64,000 nucleotides of DNA, taken from assembly GCF_033126985.1 (NCBI RefSeq), contig NZ_AP024714.1, positions 124,001-188,000 of the forward strand. The letters are read 5' to 3'. Position numbers and translations under genes: made by a program. Origin of the DNA: Methylomarinovum caldicuralii (GTDB taxonomy: Bacteria; Pseudomonadota; Gammaproteobacteria; Methylococcales; Methylothermaceae). Positions 11,091-21,506 of the stretch are shown in pieces (the first letter of the stretch is position 1; each line of letters starts with the position of its first letter). The notes beneath the pieces were generated by a model. That model worked only from the letters and a program-made list of their open reading frames with translations, had not been told where the DNA came from and did not search any database.

Positions 11091-12546
11091 CACCCTATTA
11101 CCCGTATCTTCCCCCTTCTCATAGGAATCAATGTCTTATCCGTTTTCTCTGAGGGAACTTGATCTCGGCCGCCCGGATGGCGGTCACGGCCTCCACGTAG
11201 GCGCTCAGTTTGGTCATGCCCTGCCACAGGGCTTTGGGACCGGGCGGGGGATCGTTCTTGCGCCCCAGCCAGCCGCCAAAGCCGGCCACGATGCGGACGA
11301 TGGTGCCCAAATCCGGCGGCGTCGCGGGCGGCGGGGTGCGATGGTGGATGGCCTAGGCGGTCTGCCATTCTTCGACAGAGAACACCACTTCACAGCACCA
11401 CTCGGGATGTTCCCGCCCGAGCGTCATCAGCATCAGGATGCGCCAGGCGACGATCAGATACAGCACCAGGGCCCGTTCCAGGCGTTCCCGGGTGCGAAGT
11501 TGCAGGGCTTCGATGCGGCAGCCGCTTTTGAGGATGCGGAAGTAGACCTCGATCCACCACCGTTTGCGGTACCATTCGATGCGCGCTCTGGCCTGTTCCA
11601 GGGTGGTGATTTCTTCGTTGGTGATCAGGCACCATTCGACCGCTTCCTGGCCTTCGGGGGGCGCCTCTTCCCGGGCCAGGATGACGGTGACTTGGGGACC
11701 CGGGCCGCTTCGGGTCTTCAGTTCGACCCGGGCGAGCCGGATTGTTTGTGTGACCTGCCGGGCCGGGCGGTTGCCGCCGGCCGGCAGGTCAAAGGCGATC
11801 GTCCCCAACACCGGCTGGGCTTCGACCGCGGCCCGCAGTTTGCCATCGAGGGGGTCATTGAGCTTACGGTCGTGCTGCACCCGGATCAGGTAATCGGCGG
11901 CAAAGCCCAGCTGTTCGGCCCGGTCGATCAGGGCCCGAAGGTCACCTTCGCGGTCGGCGACATACACCAGCCGGGTCTCGGGCGCCAGGGCGGCCATCTC
12001 GGCCACCCGCTCATAACCTTCCACCCAACGCAGGCTTTCGGCCAGGTCCGGTTCCCCCTTGGGCAAACGCGCCCAGTGCCAGCAGTCGGTCACCCCCAGG
12101 GCCACGCCCGCCTCACTGATCACCAGCGTCGGATGCAGGTACAACCCCTGACGCTGCTCGTAATTCAGCCGTCCCAACCCCGCCATCGACGGCCGCCCGG
12201 AATAATCCAGCTCGGTGGTGTCCTGCAGGCACAGCACCCGCGACTGCTGCCGGATCCGTTCCAGGGTCGGCACACTGTGGGCCCGCAACACCTCCCGAAA
12301 ATCCAGCCTGGCATTGTCCAGCAGCCGGTAGGCCGCCTTGGTCTCCGCCCAGCCACCCCCGCAAACGTTGGGAACGCTCGCCATCGGATCGTTTGCCATC
12401 GCTTCTATCACCCGGCACAGCCGCCGGTTCAGGCGGGCATCGCCCAGCGCCAGGGAAAAAATTCTTGTTCAGCCCAGCTCATGTCAACGCCTATCCAAAG
12501 AAATCAATATCTTACTACAGGGGCGAGAGATGTGGGTAATAGGGTG
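11091..12546 (-). mobile_element. IS4-type insertion sequence, copy 2 (complete, mutated transposase)
   Basis: 1,456 bp, same inverted repeats as copy 1, flanked by 9-bp direct repeats GGCCAGGGC at 11082-11090 and 12547-12555. Removing the IS and one repeat rejoins the DUF1156 frame exactly. Its transposase carries a nonsense change, so this copy could move only if a transposase were supplied in trans. Confidence 0.95.
11128..12482 (-). pseudogene. IS4-family transposase, copy 2, premature stop
   Basis: Almost identical to copies 1 and 3, but the Trp codon after WQTA is TAG (minus strand, near 11350), ending the protein after 352 residues of the main frame and losing 75 C-terminal residues. 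The catalytic Asp, Asp and Glu positions all precede the stop. In Tn5 transposase the C-terminus mediates dimerisation, so the truncated product is likely inactive; that is inference. The T6 slippage site and short upstream frame are unchanged. Confidence 0.85.
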
Positions 12547-14312
12547 GGCCAGGGCCTCGACGCCGGCGGCACCGGCGCCACCGCCTATGGCGACGCGGTG
12601 GCGGTGTATTTGGCATTTGGGGTAGATCGTCTTGCAGACAGATGCACGACAATTTGTGGATGGGATACGGGATATACGAAGATTCGAAATACCTTTGGGC
12701 GACAAGCAATTCCTATGACATGGAATTATGCAGAAGGCAACGTCTTTTCCAATTCGACAGGTAATTTCGAAAGCTTGCTTGCCTGGGTGTTCAAATTCTT
12801 GCAGCAGGCTCCTTCGAAACCAGTTGGATTCGTCGCCCAGTATGATGCTGCCACCCAGTCAATCAGCAAAGATAAAGTCGTCTCAACCGATCCCCCCTAC
12901 TACGACAATATCGGCTTCGCCGACCTGTCCGACTTCTTCTATGTCTGGCTTCGCCGCGCGCTGCGGCCGGTCTTCCCCGAGCTGTTCGCCACCCTGGCGG
13001 TGCCCAAGGCGGAGGAGCTGGTGGCCACGCCCTATCGCCACGGAAGCAAGGAGAAGGCCGAGCGATTCTTTCTGGAAGGGATGAAGAAGGCGCTGCACAA
13101 TCTGGCGGAGCAGGCCCATCCGGCCTTTCCGGTTACCATCTACTACGCCTTCAAGCAGTCGGAGACCAAGGAAGGCAGCACCACTAGCACCGGCTGGGAA
13201 ACATTCCTAGAGGCCGTAATTCAGGCGGGTTTCACCATAGATGGAACCTGGCCTTTACGTACAGAAAGGAGCGCAAGAAGTATTGGTATTGGCACCAACG
13301 CCCTGGCCTCCTCCGTCGTCCTCGTCTGCCGCCGGCGCCCCGCGCAGGCCGAGTCCATCTCCCGCAAGGAGTTCCAGCGCCAGCTCCGCCGCGAGATGCC
13401 CGAGGCGCTGGAGGCGATGATCGGCGGCTCCGAGGGCGCTTCGCCCATCGCCCCGGTGGACCTGGCCCAGGCCGCCATCGGCCCCGGCATGGCGATCTAT
13501 TCCCAATACGAGGCGGTGCTGAACCAGGACGGCTCGCGCATGACGGTGCACGACGCGCTCATCCTCGTCAACCGCGCCATCACCGAATACCTCTCGCCCG
13601 AATCCGGCAGCTTCGATGCCGACACCCAGTTCTGCGCGGCCTGGTTCGAGCAGTATGGCTGGAAGAGCGGCCCCTTCGGCGAGGCCGACGTGCTCGCCCG
13701 CGCCAAAGGCACCAGCGTGGATGGCGTGGCCGGGGCCGGTGTGCTGGAAGCCGGCGGCGGCAAGGTTCGCCTGCTCCGGTGGAAGGAATACCCGCAAGGC
13801 TGGGACCCCACCCGCGACGACCGCACCCCGGTCTGGGAGGCCCTGCATCACATGATCCGCCGCCTGAACGAAGAAGGAGAAACCGCCGCCGGCGAACTGC
13901 TGGCCCGCATGCCGGAAAAGGGCGAACCCCTGCGCCAACTCGCCTACCACCTCTACACCCTCTGCGAACGCGCAGGCAAAGCCGAAGACGCCCGCGCCTA
14001 CAACGAACTCATCGGCGCCTGGCATGCCATCGTCACCGCTTCCCATGAGGTGGGGCACAAGGGCGAGTCGCTGGAACTGGATCTGTAAAGGGAATCGTTA
14101 TGCTCAAACGCTACCAAATAAAGAACCTGACGGTGTTCCAGGCGGCAGACCTCCAGTTTTCTCCTGGCCTGAATGTCGTTATCGGTGAGAATGGAACCGG
14201 CAAGTCTCACCTGCTGAAAACCATCTACTCGGTCATCGCGGCCAGCGAGGAGCAGGGGCGGCGCTATGGCAAGGAACCGCCGACCAAGTCGGTTATGCAA
14301 AAGGCCTATGCC

Positions 14313-15768
14313 CACCCTATTACCCACATCTCTCGCCCCTGTAGTAAGATATTGATTTCTTTGGATAGGCGTTGACATGAGCTGGGCTGAACAAGAATTT
14401 TTTCCCTGGCGCTGGGCGATGCCCGCCTGAACCGGCGGCTGTGCCGGGTGATAGAAGCGATGGCAAACGATCCGATGGCGAGCGTTCCCAACGTTTGCGG
14501 GGGTGGCTGGGCGGAGACCAAGGCGGCCTACCGGCTGCTGGACAATGCCAGGCTGGATTTTCGGGAGGTGTTGCGGGCCCACAGTGTGCCGACCCTGGAA
14601 CGGATCCGGCAGCAGTCGCGGGTGCTGTGCCTGCAGGACACCACCGAGCTGGATTATTCCGGGCGGCCGTCGATGGCGGGGTTGGGACGGCTGAATTACG
14701 AGCAGCGTCAGGGGTTGTACCTGCATCCGACGCTGGTGATCAGTGAGGCGGGCGTGGCCCTGGGGGTGACCGACTGCTGGCACTGGGCGCGTTTGCCCAA
14801 GGGGGAACCGGACCTGGCCGAAAGCCTGCGTTGGGTGGAAGGTTATGAGCGGGTGGCCGAGATGGCCGCCCTGGCGCCCGAGACCCGGCTGGTGTATGTC
14901 GCCGACCGCGAAGGTGACCTTCGGGCCCTGATCGACCGGGCCGAACAGCTGGGCTTTGCCGCCGATTACCTGATCCGGGTGCAGCACGACCGTAAGCTCA
15001 ATGACCCCCTCGATGGCAAACTGCGGGCCGCGGTCGAAGCCCAGCCGGTGTTGGGGACGATCGCCTTTGACCTGCCGGCCGGCGGCAACCGCCCGGCCCG
15101 GCAGGTCACACAAACAATCCGGCTCGCCCGGCTCGAACTGAAGACCCGAAGCGGCCCGGGTCCCCAAGTCACCGTCATCCTGGCCCGGGAAGAGGCGCCC
15201 CCCGAAGGCCAGGAAGCGGTCGAATGGTGCCTGATCACCAACGAAGAAATCACCACCCTGGAACAGGCCAGAGCGCGCATCGAATGGTACCGCAAACGGT
15301 GGTGGATCGAGGTCTACTTCCGCATCCTCAAAAGCGGCTGCCGCATCGAAGCCCTGCAACTTCGCACCCGGGAACGCCTGGAACGGGCCCTGGTGCTGTA
15401 TCTGATCGTCGCCTGGCGCATCCTGATGCTGATGACGCTCGGGCGGGAACATCCCGAGTGGTGCTGTGAAGTGGTGTTCTCTGTCGAAGAATGGCAGACC
15501 GCCTGGGCCATCCACCATCGCACCCCGCCGCCCGCGACGCCGCCGGATTTGGGCACCATCGTCCGCATCGTGGCCGGCTTTGGCGGCTGGCTGGGGCGCA
15601 AGAACGATCCCCCGCCCGGTCCCAAAGCCCTGTGGCAGGGCATGACCAAACTGAGCGCCTACGTGGAGGCCGTGACCGCCATCCGGGCGGCCGAGATCAA
15701 GTTCCCTCAGAGAAAACGGATAAGACATTGATTCCTATGAGAAGGGGGAAGATACGGGTAATAGGGTG
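14313..15768 (+). mobile_element. IS4-type insertion sequence, copy 3 (complete)
   Basis: 1,456 bp with the same 13-bp perfect inverted repeats and 9-bp target duplications GCCTATGCC at 14304-14312 and 15769-15777. Orientation is opposite to copies 1 and 2. Interrupts the AAA ATPase gene. Confidence 0.95.
14377..15731 (+). CDS. IS4-family transposase, copy 3, probably made by -1 frameshifting
   Basis: Intact main frame 14448-15731 with the DDE and YREK motifs described for copy 1; one visible substitution (RLARLELK instead of RLARVELK), shared with the fragment at 59335. The upstream ATG at 14377 opens MSWAEQEFF, and the T6 run at 14398-14403 would allow a -1 slip into [20 protein letters not shown]. 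The joined product of about 451 residues has the expected Tn5-like N-terminus. Confidence 0.85.
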
Positions 15769-16619
15769 GCCTATGCCGACAAATTGGTGCATGTCTTGCG
15801 CCCCGAAACCCTTGGACGCCTGTCGCGTCGCCGCCAAGGCAGGGAACGCTGCGAACTGCGCTTCGACTTCGATGACCCTGCGCTGAATTGCGAGTTGAGC
15901 TTTTCAACGAACAGCAAGAGCGAGGTCAACATAGAGCAACTGCCTGCCCAATGGCAGAAGAAAGCGCCTGTCTTTCTGCCCACGCGCGAGCTGATGACCC
16001 TTTATCCAGGCTTCGTGCCTTTGTATGAGAGTCATTATCTCGAATTTGAGGAGACCTATCGGGACACCTGCCTCCTACTGGGTCGCCCGACGCTGAAAGG
16101 GCCGCGGGAGAAAAGGGCGGCGCGATTGCTTGTGCCGCTGGAGGAAGCCATCGGCGGCAAGGTGGTGCTGGACAAGAACGGGCGTTTCTACCTCAAGATA
16201 CCAGGCCAGGGGAACATGGAAATGCCCTTGGTGGCTGAAGGGCTGCGGAAACTGGCCATGTTGATTCGGCTGATCGCCACGGGTTCCCTGTTGGATAAAG
16301 GCGTCTTGTTCTGGGACGAGCCGGAAACAACCCTGAACCCACGTCTGATTCGCCTGGTTGCCCGTGCCATTCTGGAGCTGTGTCGTGAAGGGATTCAGGT
16401 ATTCGTGGCGACGCATTCATTGTTTCTGCTGCGCGAGTTCGAGGTGCTTTCCAAAGAAAAGCATTTCTCCCGACTCCGGTCCCGCTATTTCGCGCTGACA
16501 CCCGGTGAAGCGGGAGTCGATGTGGAACAGGGTGATGCCGTCGAGGAGCTGGAGACATTGGTCCTGCTCGATGAGGAGCTCCAGCAATCCGACCGCTACA
16601 TGGAAATGGAGGGCCAGCG

Positions 16620-17141
16620 GTGACGAGCTTAACGGAGGGACGGCTGCAATTCGACTTCGACGGAGACGATGCAACCAAATATGATGAATGGAGTTTCTAC
16701 CGGGCTCAGTTCGAGAAAATCTGTAACGGAAACAAGGCCGTCGACTTTATCTTTGTGGATGGCGATGAGACTTGGTTGATTGAAGTCAAGGACTATCGCC
16801 GCCATCCCACGATCAAGACAATAGATCTGGCCGACGAGATTGCCCTCAAGGTGCGCGACACCCTCGCCGGTATCGTCGCCGCGAAACTCAATGCTAATGA
16901 GGCCGCCGAAAAAAATTTGGCCCGGCGCGCACTGCAAAAGAGGCGCCTGAGGGTCGTCTTGCATCTTGAGCAGCCAACAAATCGTTCAAAACTGTTCCCC
17001 ACGGCGGCAGATCCGGCGAAGCTCCAGCAGAAGTTGAAGCAAAAGATCGGGGCGATCGATCCTCATCCGCTTGTTGTCAATCGACACAGGCTGCACCGCA
17101 CCATGAACTGGACTGTCACAGGTATTGGAATATGTCCCTGA
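16620..17141 (+). CDS. PD-(D/E)xK nuclease-like protein
   Basis: 173 residues, start GTG overlapping the ATPase stop. No named family recognised with certainty. The segment [21 protein letters not shown] (about residues 38-58) has the beta-strand order and the Asp...Glu-x-Lys core of the restriction-endonuclease-like fold: D in VDF, then E and K in IEVKDYR. A basic C-terminal half with [11 protein letters not shown] may bind nucleic acid. Coupled to an AAA ATPase, it would be the effector of a two-gene ATPase/nuclease module. Nuclease activity is inferred from the motif only. Confidence 0.6.
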   Translation: MTSLTEGRLQFDFDGDDATKYDEWSFYRAQFEKICNGNKAVDFIFVDGDETWLIEVKDYRRHPTIKTIDLADEIALKVRDTLAGIVAAKLNANEAAEKNLARRALQKRRLRVVLHLEQPTNRSKLFPTAADPAKLQQKLKQKIGAIDPHPLVVNRHRLHRTMNWTVTGIGICP

Positions 17142-17362
17142 AACCCTGGCGTGAAATCGCCACACCCCACAAAGACGTCCTCGCCGGCACCTTCAAGCAG
17201 TCGGAGTTCGCCGCGGACATCACCCAGGTGGCCAGCGGCACCGCACTAGCCGAATATCAGGACGCCTATGCCTACAACGAACTGATCCAGTCCTGGCATG
17301 CCATCGTCACCGCTTCCCACGAGGTGGGCCACAGGGGCGAGCAGCAGGGACTGAACCTATGA
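17132..17362 (+). pseudogene. Chimeric remnant: DUF499 start fused to DUF1156 end
   Basis: 76-residue frame. Residues 1 to about 46 match the N-terminus of the DUF499 protein at 18092 ([20 protein letters not shown]), and the last 30 match the C-terminus of the DUF1156 methylase (YNEL...[13 protein letters not shown]). At DNA level both halves differ from the local genes at many synonymous positions, so the remnant does not derive from these copies. It looks like the scar of a deletion in a second, diverged cassette in which DUF499 preceded DUF1156. Overlaps the nuclease end by 10 bases and the next gene by four, so it may still be translated. Confidence 0.75.
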
Positions 17363-17787
17363 TCGACTTCGGCAAATTCAAACGCGCCTTGGCGCTTCTG
17401 GAATCCCAGTACGGGCATCTCCAGACGCTGGACCCGAAGCTGCCGGACTGGATGCACGAGGCGGTGGCGGAATCGGTTATCCAGCGTTTCGAGACCTGCT
17501 ATGACTGCCTGTGGAAGGTGCTCAGACGTTACCTTCAGGAAGCGCTGGGCCTGCCGGAGGTGCCGAACAGCCCCAAGCCGGTGTTTCGCCTCGCCAACGA
17601 AAACGCCCTGTTGCCGAGCCCCATCGAGCGTTGGATAGAATACGCCAATGTACGCATCGCCACCGCCGATGATTACAGCGGCGAAAAGGCCAAGGCCGCC
17701 TTGGCGGTGATGGAGGCGTTCATCCGCGACGCCAAGGCCTTGTATCGCACCTTGACCAGCGGAGGGGGAAAATGCCCCTCCAGCTGA
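17359..17787 (+). CDS. HI0074-family nucleotidyltransferase substrate-binding (HepT-like) protein
   Basis: 142 residues, all-helical, with the family core [19 protein letters not shown] and a C-terminal [10 protein letters not shown]. Such proteins pair with small nucleotidyltransferases, and several pairs act as HepT/MntA-type toxin-antitoxin systems in which the partner adenylylates HepT. The RX4HXY active-site motif of HepT RNases appears as RIATADDY, with Asp at the His position, so RNase activity is doubtful. Overlaps the nucleotidyltransferase gene by 16 bases. Confidence 0.8.
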   Translation: MIDFGKFKRALALLESQYGHLQTLDPKLPDWMHEAVAESVIQRFETCYDCLWKVLRRYLQEALGLPEVPNSPKPVFRLANENALLPSPIERWIEYANVRIATADDYSGEKAKAALAVMEAFIRDAKALYRTLTSGGGKCPSS

Positions 17788-18101
17788 CCCCGGCGCAGGA
17801 AGCCCTGATCCGCGCCTTGTTACAGCGTCATTTGGACGGCGTGGAAGTCTGGGCTTACGGGTCGCGCGTCACCGGCAAGGCCCGCCCGGCCTCCGACCTG
17901 GATCTGGTCGTTCTGGCCGGCGCGGAACACCGCCGGGCGGTGGCGGAGCTGCGGGAGGCCTTCGAAGAAAGCGATCTCCCTTTCCGGGTGGATCTGTTTC
18001 TGTGGGACGATTTGCCCGAATCGTTCCGGGAAAACATCCGCAGCAACCACATCGTGCTGCAACCGAAAAAGTCAGTACAGGAACCTGAATCATGTCCCTG
18101 A
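17772..18101 (+). CDS. MntA-like minimal nucleotidyltransferase
   Basis: 109 residues with the polymerase-beta-like signature [18 protein letters not shown]: Gly-Ser, then two catalytic Asp residues in SDLD, and a third candidate (VDLFLWDD) downstream. Minimal nucleotidyltransferase that would transfer a nucleotide to its HepT-like partner just upstream. Its end overlaps the DUF499 start by 10 bases, so the pair is embedded in the defence operon rather than being a separate cassette. Confidence 0.85.
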   Translation: MPLQLTPAQEALIRALLQRHLDGVEVWAYGSRVTGKARPASDLDLVVLAGAEHRRAVAELREAFEESDLPFRVDLFLWDDLPESFRENIRSNHIVLQPKKSVQEPESCP

Positions 18102-20898
18102 AACCCTGGCGCGAGATCGCCACCCCTCACAAAGACGTCCTGGCCGGCACCTTCAAACAGTCGGAGTTCGCCGCCGACATCACTCAGGTGGCCAGCGGCA
18201 CAGCACCGGCAGAATACCAGGACGCCGAGCAGTTCTTCGCCCGCACTTATATCACCGAGGGCATGCGCCTGCTCTTGATCTCGGTGGCCCAGCGCCTGGC
18301 GGGGCAGGGGGGCGATCCGGTGATTCAGCTGCAGACCGCCTTTGGCGGCGGAAAGACCCACACCCTGCTGGCGGTCTATCACCTGGCCTCACGCAAGGTG
18401 CCCACCGCCCGCCTTGCCGGGATTCCGCCGCTGCTAGACGAGGCCGGCATCACCGACTTGCCCGCAGCCCGGGTGGCGGTGATCGACGGCATCAAGCTTT
18501 CGCCCAGCCAGCCCCGCCGGTACGGCAGGCACACCATCAACACCCTGTGGGGCGAGATGGCCTGGCAGCTGTTGGGGGAGGCCGGTTTCGAGCAGCTCGC
18601 CGCCAGCGACCGGGACGGCACCTCGCCGGGCAAGGAACGCCTGACCGAGCTGATCCGCCAGGCCGCCCCCTGCGTGATCCTGATGGACGAGTTGGTGGCC
18701 TTCATCCGCCAGCTGGAGATCGGCAAAAGCTATCCCGCCGGCACCTTCGACAGCAACGTGAGCTTCATCCAGGCCCTCACCGAAGCCATGAAGGCCGTCC
18801 CCAACGCCATCCTGCTGGCCTCCCTTCCCGAGTCGGAGGTGGAGGCAGGAGGAACCATGGGCCAGCGAGCCCTGGAAGCGCTGGAGAAGTATTTCGCACG
18901 GGTGGAGTCGGTGTGGAAACCGGTGGCCACCGAGGAGGCCTTCGAGATCGTCCGCCGGCGCCTGTTCGAGAACCCCGGCGACCGGGATGAAGTGGCGGAG
19001 ATCTGCCGCCGGTTCGCCGACTTCTACCGCCAGCATGGCGACAAGTTCCCGGTGGAAACCCAGTCCAACGCGTATTTCGAGCGCCTTTGTCGCTCCTACC
19101 CCATTCACCCGGAGATCTTCGACCGCCTCTACGAGGACTGGTCCACCCTGGAGAAATTCCAGCGCACCCGCGGCGTCCTCCAGTACCTGGCCATCGTAAT
19201 CCACCGCCTCTGGAACAGCGACAACCGCGACGCCCTCATCATGCCGGGCACCCTGCCGCTGGACGACCCCAACGTACGCACCAAGAGCATCCATTACCTG
19301 CCCCAGGGCTGGGAAGCGGTGATCGAACGTGAGGTTGACGGCCCCACTCGGTGCCGGCCGAAATCGACGGCCACGACACCCGCTTCGGCAGCGTGCAGGC
19401 AGCGCGCCGGACCGCCCGCACCATCTTCCTCGGCAGCGCGCCGGCGGCGGCCAACCAGGCGGTCCGCGGCATCGAAACCCGCCGCATCCTCCTCGGCGCC
19501 GTCCAGCCGGGGCAAACGATCGGGGTGTTCGAGGACGTGCTCAAGCGTCTGCGCGACCGCCTCCATTACCTCTATGCGGACCGCGACCGCTACTGGTTCG
19601 ACACCAAGCCCAACCTGCGCCGGGAGATGGAGAGCCGCAAGCGGAACGTGGACCGTCGGGAAATGGAGGAACTGCTCCAGCGCCGGCTGACCCGGATGTT
19701 CGGTCGTAACCACCATTTTGCCGGTATCCATGTGTTTACCCCCTCAAGCGACATTCCCGACGAATACGGCAGCGGTCCAAGGTTGGTGGTGCTATCTCCC
19801 GATGCGCCATACAGTCGCAGCGCCGACAATCCGGCGTTCGCGGCCGCCGTGGAAATATTGCGCAATCGTGGCGATCAACCGCGGCAAAAACAGAACCGGC
19901 TGGTCTTTCTGGCGCCGGACTTTGACGTGCTCGGGCGGACCAAAGATCAGGCCAAGACTTTTCTGGCCTGGGATTCCATCGTCACCGATATCGAAAGCGG
20001 CGTCCTCAATCAGGACATCTCCCATCTCAACCAGTCCAAGCGCAGCCGGGACAACGCCGACCAGGCCCTGGATCAGTTGATTCGGGAGACCTGGAAATGG
20101 CTGATCGCCCCGGTCGAGGAGTTCGTCAAGGGCAAGCCGCAACTGGACTGGGAAGCAGTTCCGATCCCGTCCACCGCACCCAATCTCGTCGAGGCGATCG
20201 AGGACAAGCTCCGGGAGGAGGAGTGGGTGATTTACGAATGGTCGCCCATTCACCTGCGCCATCTGCTCAAACAATGGTATTTCAAGGATGACGTCACGGA
20301 AGTGAGCGCCCTCAAGGTCTGGCAGGACAGCTGCCATTATCTCTATCTGCCCCGCCTGCTCAACGACCAAGTCTTTCGGGACGCCATCGCCAAGGGGGTC
20401 GAGACCGAGGACTATTTCGGCTTTGCCTCCGGCAAGGAGGGTGACCGCTATCTTGGTTTTGTCTTCGGGCAGCCTGCTTCGATCCAGTTGACCGAATCTT
20501 CGCTGCTCATCGAGCGGGAAGCGGCGCTGGCCTGGCGCGAGAGGATCGAGTCAATCAGGCAGCCTCACACAGAAGAAGGCGACCGTCGTTCCAAGAAAGA
20601 GGAAGAGAAAACACCAGGCCGGCCTGGTGACAAAGGGATCGGCAGCAAAGCTGCTTCCGTCAAAAAGCAGTTTTACGGCACGGTCACCCTCGATCCGATC
20701 AAGGCCAAGATGGATTTCGCCACCCTCATCGATGAAGTCGTGCAGCAGTTCACCGCCAAGCCAGGTGTGGATGTGAAAATCTCGGTCGAGATTCAGGCGC
20801 AGAGCAAGGAAGGCTTCGATGAGTCACTTCAGCGCATCGTCAAGGAAAACTGCAATGTGCTGAAGTTCGATAGCGCGGAGTTCGAGGGAGAGGATTGA
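18092..20898 (+). pseudogene. DUF499 AAA+ ATPase with one-base frameshift
   Basis: Large ATPase (COG1483/DUF499), partner of DUF1156 methylases in defence islands. Walker A is TAFGGGKTH (about residue 83) and Walker B is CVILMDEL (about 193). The frame breaks in a C-run at 19342-19345: after REVDGP the correct continuation ([16 protein letters not shown]) is in the next frame and runs to 20898. Adding one C gives 935 residues, a normal length. Since the break lies in a homopolymer it may be a sequencing error or a recent loss. Followed by a good terminator, so this is the last gene of the operon. Confidence 0.85.
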
Positions 20899-20903
20899 GC
20901 ACG

Positions 20904-20945
20904 AAAAAACCCCGGTGGTTCAGGCGACCGCCGGGGGTTCTTCTA
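20904..20945 (+). terminator. Rho-independent terminator after DUF499
   Basis: GC-rich hairpin (AACCCCGGTGGT paired with ACCGCCGGGGGTT, short loop) preceded by A6 and followed by TTCTTC. It lies five bases past the stop of the DUF499 gene. Confidence 0.8.
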
Positions 20946-21506
20946 TCTTTTGGCGGTGGAAGCGTACCTTCAAACGGAGTTTTCTGACTAAAGGAAACCT
21001 CGCCTCCATTGAATTCGGTCTGCAAAACGAAATCTTCATCTCAGGTATCCACCAGTAGCCAGCCGCCGCCACGGAAAACCGAAAGGATTACGAGGGGTTA
21101 CGCACTAGCCGCCAAGGTGGAAATTTGACAAATGGGCGTTACAATGCTCCAGGATCCCTCCAAGGTACGCTTGCCATCTGGTAGAGCAAGCGAGTAACTC
21201 CTACCTTTTCAATATCCTGTCCTTCCTTCCAGATCGGGTCCGTGTCGGTTTTTGCGGACCAGCGAGGGCCTCCGAGTGGGGGTGGCGGAGTTCGGTGGGA
21301 AGGCATCTCTCATAGAAATCGTTGACGAACCAGACCTTACCATCCAGTGCCGTCTTACGAGAACGCCCACTGGTAGCCAACAGCCCGCACCGCTTGAATA
21401 CGCAAATACTCATCGGCCGTCATTCCCCCTCTGGCTCGGATCAACTTGCCTTTCAATGCCTTATGAGCCTTCATGGCGCCTGAACGGACTGCAGGAGGAC
21501 AGAGCC
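20946..21506. other. Intergenic stretch without a convincing gene
   Basis: About 560 bp between the defence operon terminator and the helix-turn-helix gene. Open frames on both strands are short and have no recognisable domains. A minus-strand stretch near 21340-21480 translates to KALKGKLIRARGG and then MTADEYLR, which looks like coding debris, but no family is recognised. Confidence 0.5.

Larger units (their letters stand above)
9796..14088 (+). pseudogene. DUF1156 adenine-specific DNA methylase, frameshifted and split by IS4-type copy 2
   Basis: Adenine-specific methylase of the DUF1156 type (COG1743), the modification component of DUF1156/DUF499 defence loci. Coding parts are 9796-11090 and 12556-14088. 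The N-terminal half has [17 protein letters not shown] and the SAM-binding [14 protein letters not shown] (about residue 117). The catalytic motif STDPPYYDN lies after the IS near 12890. Two lesions: a missing G in a G-run at about 10707-10709, beyond which the proper frame resumes ([20 protein letters not shown]), and the IS. Restoring both gives about 942 residues. The C-terminus ([16 protein letters not shown]) recurs in the chimeric remnant at 17132-17362. Confidence 0.85.
14100..16623 (+). pseudogene. AAA ATPase (RecF/OLD-like), split by IS4-type copy 3
   Basis: ABC-type AAA ATPase of 352 residues once the IS is removed; coding parts are 14100-14312 and 15778-16623. Walker A is IGENGTGKSHLLK (about residue 30). 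Walker B and adjacent D-loop are VLFWDEPETTLNP (about 250), followed by the switch VATHSLFLL. The family includes the ATPase subunits of two-gene defence systems. The GTG of the nuclease gene overlaps its stop (GTGA), so ATPase and nuclease are a coupled pair. The IS target duplication is exactly three codons (Ala-Tyr-Ala), so precise excision would restore the protein. Start 12 bases after the DUF1156 stop. Confidence 0.85.

Noticed and set aside
11131-14088. A 985-codon open frame spanning an IS copy and the gene after it
   Set aside because: Its first 470 codons are the antisense of the IS4-type transposase; only the part after 12556 (DUF1156) is real.
13998-15728. Open frame of 576 codons on the minus strand
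   Set aside because: Antisense of the transposase in IS copy 3 and of the DUF1156 end; no domain, and the sense frames carry clear motifs.
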